Positions 56,061 through 60,000 of a DNA stretch of 60,000 nucleotides are shown here, piece by piece. This stretch comes from Antedon mediterranea (lineage: Eukaryota > Echinodermata > Crinoidea > Comatulida > Antedonidae): positions 10,975,201 to 11,035,200 of the forward strand of contig NC_092670.1 of NCBI RefSeq assembly GCF_964355755.1, read 5' to 3'. The notes beneath the pieces were generated by a model, which saw only the letters and a list, made by a program, of their open reading frames with translations, made no database searches and was not told the DNA's origin. Within the stretch, counting starts at the first letter, position 1. Every line of letters starts with the position of its first letter. A program made the position numbers and the translations under genes.

Positions 56061-56940
56061 TAGGCTTAGCCTATAGTAAGCTGCACCACAACAATTATAA
56101 AAACAGCATAGCATCGATAAAAATCGTTCAACAAGCGTCAACAGTTGACTGTGTTGGCATTGTAAACGGTTTAGTTGACGGTTACTTTTTATTTTACACC
56201 ACCCACTTTTATTTCATTGTTTGAATAATATGATGATATTTTCAAATTAAAAAGTTCATGTGTCTGAAGGAGAATGTTAATAAATAATAAATTGGAAGAA
56301 AATTGATTGAATTTGACAAACTGTGCCGAAAGAGATAAAAATCCAATTTTTAAAATTAGATGGCCATATGATGACGTCATAACATACTTACGGTCTAAAT
56401 TTCACATGAAAACAGATCTACAACTAAAAATAAGGGGCTCACCAGGCATCCCGGAGAGCTATAATCGATTCAAAATAGGCATATTTTTACACAAATTTGC
56501 ATAAAATTAACTATTTTAGGTGCACGATTTTTAAAGTTTAACGTGCGTGTGTGTCAATATTTTACATTCATAATTCCTCAAAAATTAAAAGTACTTATCA
56601 TAAAAGGTATACAGAACAACAATCGCGTACAAAAACGGTCTGTCTAAGCTGCGTACGAGTGAAGTACGCAAAAGCGTGCGTGCAACACGAAATTGTTTAT
56701 AAAATGTGAACTGCTTAAAATGTCCTGAAACGTGTAGAAAGTTGATTAGAAATTGATTTTGAGCATTTTCAACTTTCAAAGCTCGCATACGCATGAAAAT
56801 ACCAATGTTCAAAATGTTGCTGATGATACAGGAAGATTCCCTTGACATGAAGCATCCGTGTGTCCAAGTTTCATTTGAAAAAGGCTGTTAGTTTTGAATT
56901 TACAGTCAATTTAAGAATTTCAGGAAATCGCACGTAGTTA
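56061..56940. repeat. dispersed repeat region in gene B intron
   Basis: 56355 onward begins like 34745 (ggccatatgatgacgtca) and has CG-rich hairpin-prone stretches (56645-56690), related to 3260-3560 and 34860-35190. A donor-like GTAAGT near 56393 has no lectin-like sequence before it. Confidence 0.5.
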
Positions 56941-57178
56941 CGCTACGCGAACATTTTCATTAAACCAAAGTTTGTTGAACAACTACATTTATACGTGCAT
57001 CTTCTGTCCAAGTTACAACATAACTGCTATTGCCGTTTTCGAGATCTGCGACCAACAAAAAATGAGCAGAAAAAATTACATTTTTGACAATAACAATAGG
57101 CTATCACTCTACAGAGAGCGATAACCTAATTATCACTCTACAGAGAGCGTTAGCCTAATAAATACAAATACTACTTAC

Positions 57179-57266
57179 TTCTTAGTGGGCATACATCAGT
57201 ATCTGCTATTGTTTGACTGGCAGCCAACACAACCAACATACAGCCAATTACTATCTTTGAATTCAT
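57179..57266 (-). CDS. gene B exon 1: signal peptide
   Basis: From ATG at 57266 the frame encodes MNSKIVIGCMLVVLAASQTI and then ADTDVCPLR, ending in phase 1 at a strong donor GTAAGT. It is a classical signal peptide with likely cleavage after ASQTIA. A Cys just after it suits the start of a secreted disulphide-bonded protein. A TATA-like ATAATAAAAG lies about 55-65 bases upstream (57320-57331). It fits a next exon beginning with two bases, as in the first-AG version of gene A exon 2. The paralogous block at 1656-4740 lacks this exon. Confidence 0.8.
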
Positions 57267-57930
57267 TTTGTATCAAACTTAACTTTCTAATAGAAATATT
57301 TTTTATCCTGCTATGTCTCCTTTTATTATGCTCCAAGCTGAATAATAAATCCGATTAAACATTGTATCTTACCAAGGGAGAGGTGTACAATTAATCCTGC
57401 CTTAAAGGAGATTAAACATTCAACCTTTGGAAGCAATTATTCCTGTTTTATAATTCTTGGGAGTGGTCTGGATTTCCCATATTTCCGTAAGTAGATTAAA
57501 CATCACATTTGGAAGCAATTATTCCTGTTTTATAATTCTTGAATTAATAATTCTTTAAATACTTCAAGTCTCATTTCTCATTATCTTTTGGATAATGTAT
57601 TTGGTTATTTCATCAATTATCTTCCTATCATTTTTTTTACCATTTCTTAATTACCATTTTTTACCCATAAAAAAAGTGAATTGTGTTCCTGATGATGGTA
57701 AACATCACTTAAAAAAAAAATTAATGATAACATTATGATACTTTCTTAAGCTCTGTCTATACCATCAAACTGTATGTGATGTGCCCATATGTAAATCATT
57801 ACCATTTTGGGCATATCACTATCATATTTGAGCAGATCACACTTTTTTTTGTCAAACTAGTTTGATAGTGTATTGTCTCCCAAAATCATGACAAATAAAG
57901 ATTTATAAAAACAAACTTTGAATATGCAAA
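57267..57930. promoter_or_regulatory. gene B upstream region with an 83-bp duplicated block
   Basis: 'gattaaacatt...ttggaagcaattattcctgt' followed by ttataattcttg occurs at 57410 and 57493, so a roughly 50-base element is repeated at 83-bp spacing 145-275 bases upstream of the start codon. Its role as a control element is inference from position. Confidence 0.45.
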
Positions 57931-58247
57931 ATTTTGTCCACTTATTTTTAAAAGGACATCCATGACTTAAATAGTTTTCTCGTGGAAGACAGCTAGCCAC
58001 CACAAACATTCTGGAATCCATTGAAAGATACGATCTTGGTAGAGCAAATTCAATATGTCGGTGTAATTGCACATTGAGCCACTTAAAAAAATAGAAAGAA
58101 CCCGGTCAAAGATCCCTCGAACCAAACCTGAATAAAAGTTGAAGAAAGATTTCTCATTGTATTTACTATACAGTAACCACTTTGGCGCGGATAGTAATGT
58201 TACATACCGCAATGAATCATAATTTTTTTACTATGATGACATCTTTA

Positions 58248-58289
<42 letters not shown>

Positions 58290-59470
58290 TTAATATATGA
58301 ACATTTTAAAGAAGGTTAATGTTAATTTTGTTATTTCGGTCTTGATTGTCGAAATTAATGTTTTAAAATTTAATATGCAATTAATTAATGATTTAATCAA
58401 CATTTTTTTTCTTAATTTCATAATAAATCACACATATGATACATACAGTTTATGAAAATGCAAAATAGGAGTTCTCGAACATTCGGACGACCTATGTTAA
58501 TTTTAAAATTTAGCATCTTTTCACCATTTTCTTAACTTACACTTGCGTAGCCTGTCACTTTTGACGTGCTTGTATAACGTGGTTTTAAGTTGAAAATAAA
58601 ATATGATGAAATTATTAAAGAAAGGTTGTAAAACAGAAATCGGGCAAAAAGAGTGCGTATTAACGCTTAACGCGCAGTGCGCGTGCAAAAATCTGCGCAC
58701 TCATAGCAATTCTTTAACCGCTTAAAATTGCCTGAAATTTATTCTAATTACATCCAAAATAAATTTTAAGCACGCATACGCATGCGTTATATGCGCTACA
58801 ATTGTCTCAATACACTTAATAACGTTCTAGAGCGTTTAGCTGGCTTTAACCATGTGGTTTTCTACCTCGAGCATAACCTTATTCGCTATATGGCAGTATT
58901 CAAGTAATTAAAATGTTGAATAGCATTTAATCAGATTTACATTTGGTAAAACTTAGGGTTCAAAGCATCATACAATAAGAAGATCATTACGAATGTTACG
59001 AGGTATCTATATTATAAATTTACGTAAGGGCAAAATTCGGTAAATCGCGCCTTACTTTTAGAATTTGTACTCGATGGTATATAAAGTTGGTTCGTACTTT
59101 CGGTATTGATTTTAACCACCTGATGTAACCCTGTTTACTAATTAGATTAAGTTAGATAATTAGTTATTGACGATTAAAACGAATTTAGGTTCAACGATTT
59201 GCCCCAAATAGGGGTGTTTTCCGATCGTGGTATACACTATTTAATGGATGTCCATCTTGAAAAATACCCGCCACAAAAATGCGAGGAGGCTTCGCATTTT
59301 CCTATCTCCTCCTACGATAATTGTTTTTAATGGCTGAAAACCGGTTGAACAGCTAGAGTACAGCATCATAATGTTGAAGACAGGCCGATTTTCTTTAAAA
59401 AATACTATTTTGATAGATATACGTTTATACAAATGTATTGATTTGCGATGAATGGAACATCCCAATCTCT
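57931..59470. repeat. paralogue of 1975-4740
   Basis: Collinear with the left block, without the 680-bp insertion of the left copy. (AT)n at 58248-58285; the 480-bp repeat at 59000-59470. Confidence 0.85.
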
Positions 59471-60000
59471 CAGTCTGCCAGAGTTTGGTTTAACACAAGT
59501 AGGTAAATTTATGAGCCCTTGGTTTAACACATGCGGTAGGTAAATATATGGGCCCTTTGAGAATAAACTTGCAATACTTTGACAATACTGTAAATACCTA
59601 TTAACTATTGTTGGTCCTCATTTGAATCGAACATTCGGGCGAACAATTCTTACTGTGAATGTTCGTACTGTTAGATTTAATATAAAAATATATACAAATA
59701 AACTTTATTACTGAGATTGTGAATAGGCTCTACTGTTAGATATATAAACACGTTATTATATACAAATTAACTTTATACTGACAGTTCCTTCTCAACGTTT
59801 GTATTAATTAATAATTAACAAAAATATAAACGTCGTAGTGGTGTATCGTGACACGTACTTTAATATTTCAATCGATTATGACAGTGACAGTTTTAACAAA
59901 GTATTATTTATTAAATCGCAAATGTTTTACTGTATTTACAGGTATAGTATTTATAGGCCTATAAAACATGAAAAAAATATTTCGTTACTGAGTGGATAAA
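59471..60000. repeat. start of a repeat field like 4726-5760
   Basis: Contains one diverged 262-bp-type unit and 'ctcaacgtttgtattaatta' (59791). It continues past the window edge. Confidence 0.75.

Overview
The window is AT-rich animal DNA dominated by transposable elements and diverged duplications. A deuterostome, most likely an echinoderm, fits best. The evidence is small phased exons of secreted fibrinogen-domain lectins, a Gmr1-type Ty3/gypsy element (integrase encoded before reverse transcriptase, a group described from deuterostomes), TU-like foldback transposons with 15-bp terminal repeats, and a SINE that joins a 5S rRNA head to a tRNA-like part. Echinoderm is an inference; no mitochondrial or rRNA sequence is present to settle it.

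Host genes: a cluster of fibrinogen-related (FReD) genes lies on the minus strand. Gene A can be assembled from four in-frame exons (39315-39025 signal peptide plus PAN/apple-like domain; 37004-36870, 36202-35941 and 18063-17819 FReD), 310 codons plus stop. Its last intron is about 17.9 kb and holds a large nest of mobile elements. Gene B has a signal-peptide exon (57266-57179) and two FReD exons (53187-52926, 50506-50241); the exon for the FReD start was not found. A decayed terminal exon lies at 12987-12712. Truncated tandem copies of the last-exon 3' part sit after both real last exons, one copy after gene A and three after gene B. The left edge (1-4740) is a paralogue of the gene B 5' region (53620-59470) that has lost the signal-peptide exon.

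Nested elements (21.9-34.7 kb): a LINE endonuclease ORF is split by a Gmr1-like LTR element (22230-33877, TSD CCTGG). That element is split by a TU/foldback element (24862-30154, 9-bp TSD), which is split by a long-TIR element with TSD TAA (26372-30023), which carries a LINE RT scrap. A second, simpler copy of the foldback element is at 10717-12192, and a different foldback element (11-bp TSD, empty sites visible in paralogues) is at 18593-20668.

Other content: an intact 988-codon LINE (41933-44899), fragments of several other LINEs, tRNA-derived SINEs, a hammerhead-ribozyme-like core at 2530-2566, a (TATG)n/(AT)n microsatellite, an 85-bp tandem repeat (13381-13704), a 50-bp minisatellite of about 14 copies (51558-52263), and a complex repeat field (4.7-9.2 kb) with recurrent hairpins. 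The lectin genes are probably secreted recognition proteins; the mobile elements supply most of their intron and spacer sequence.
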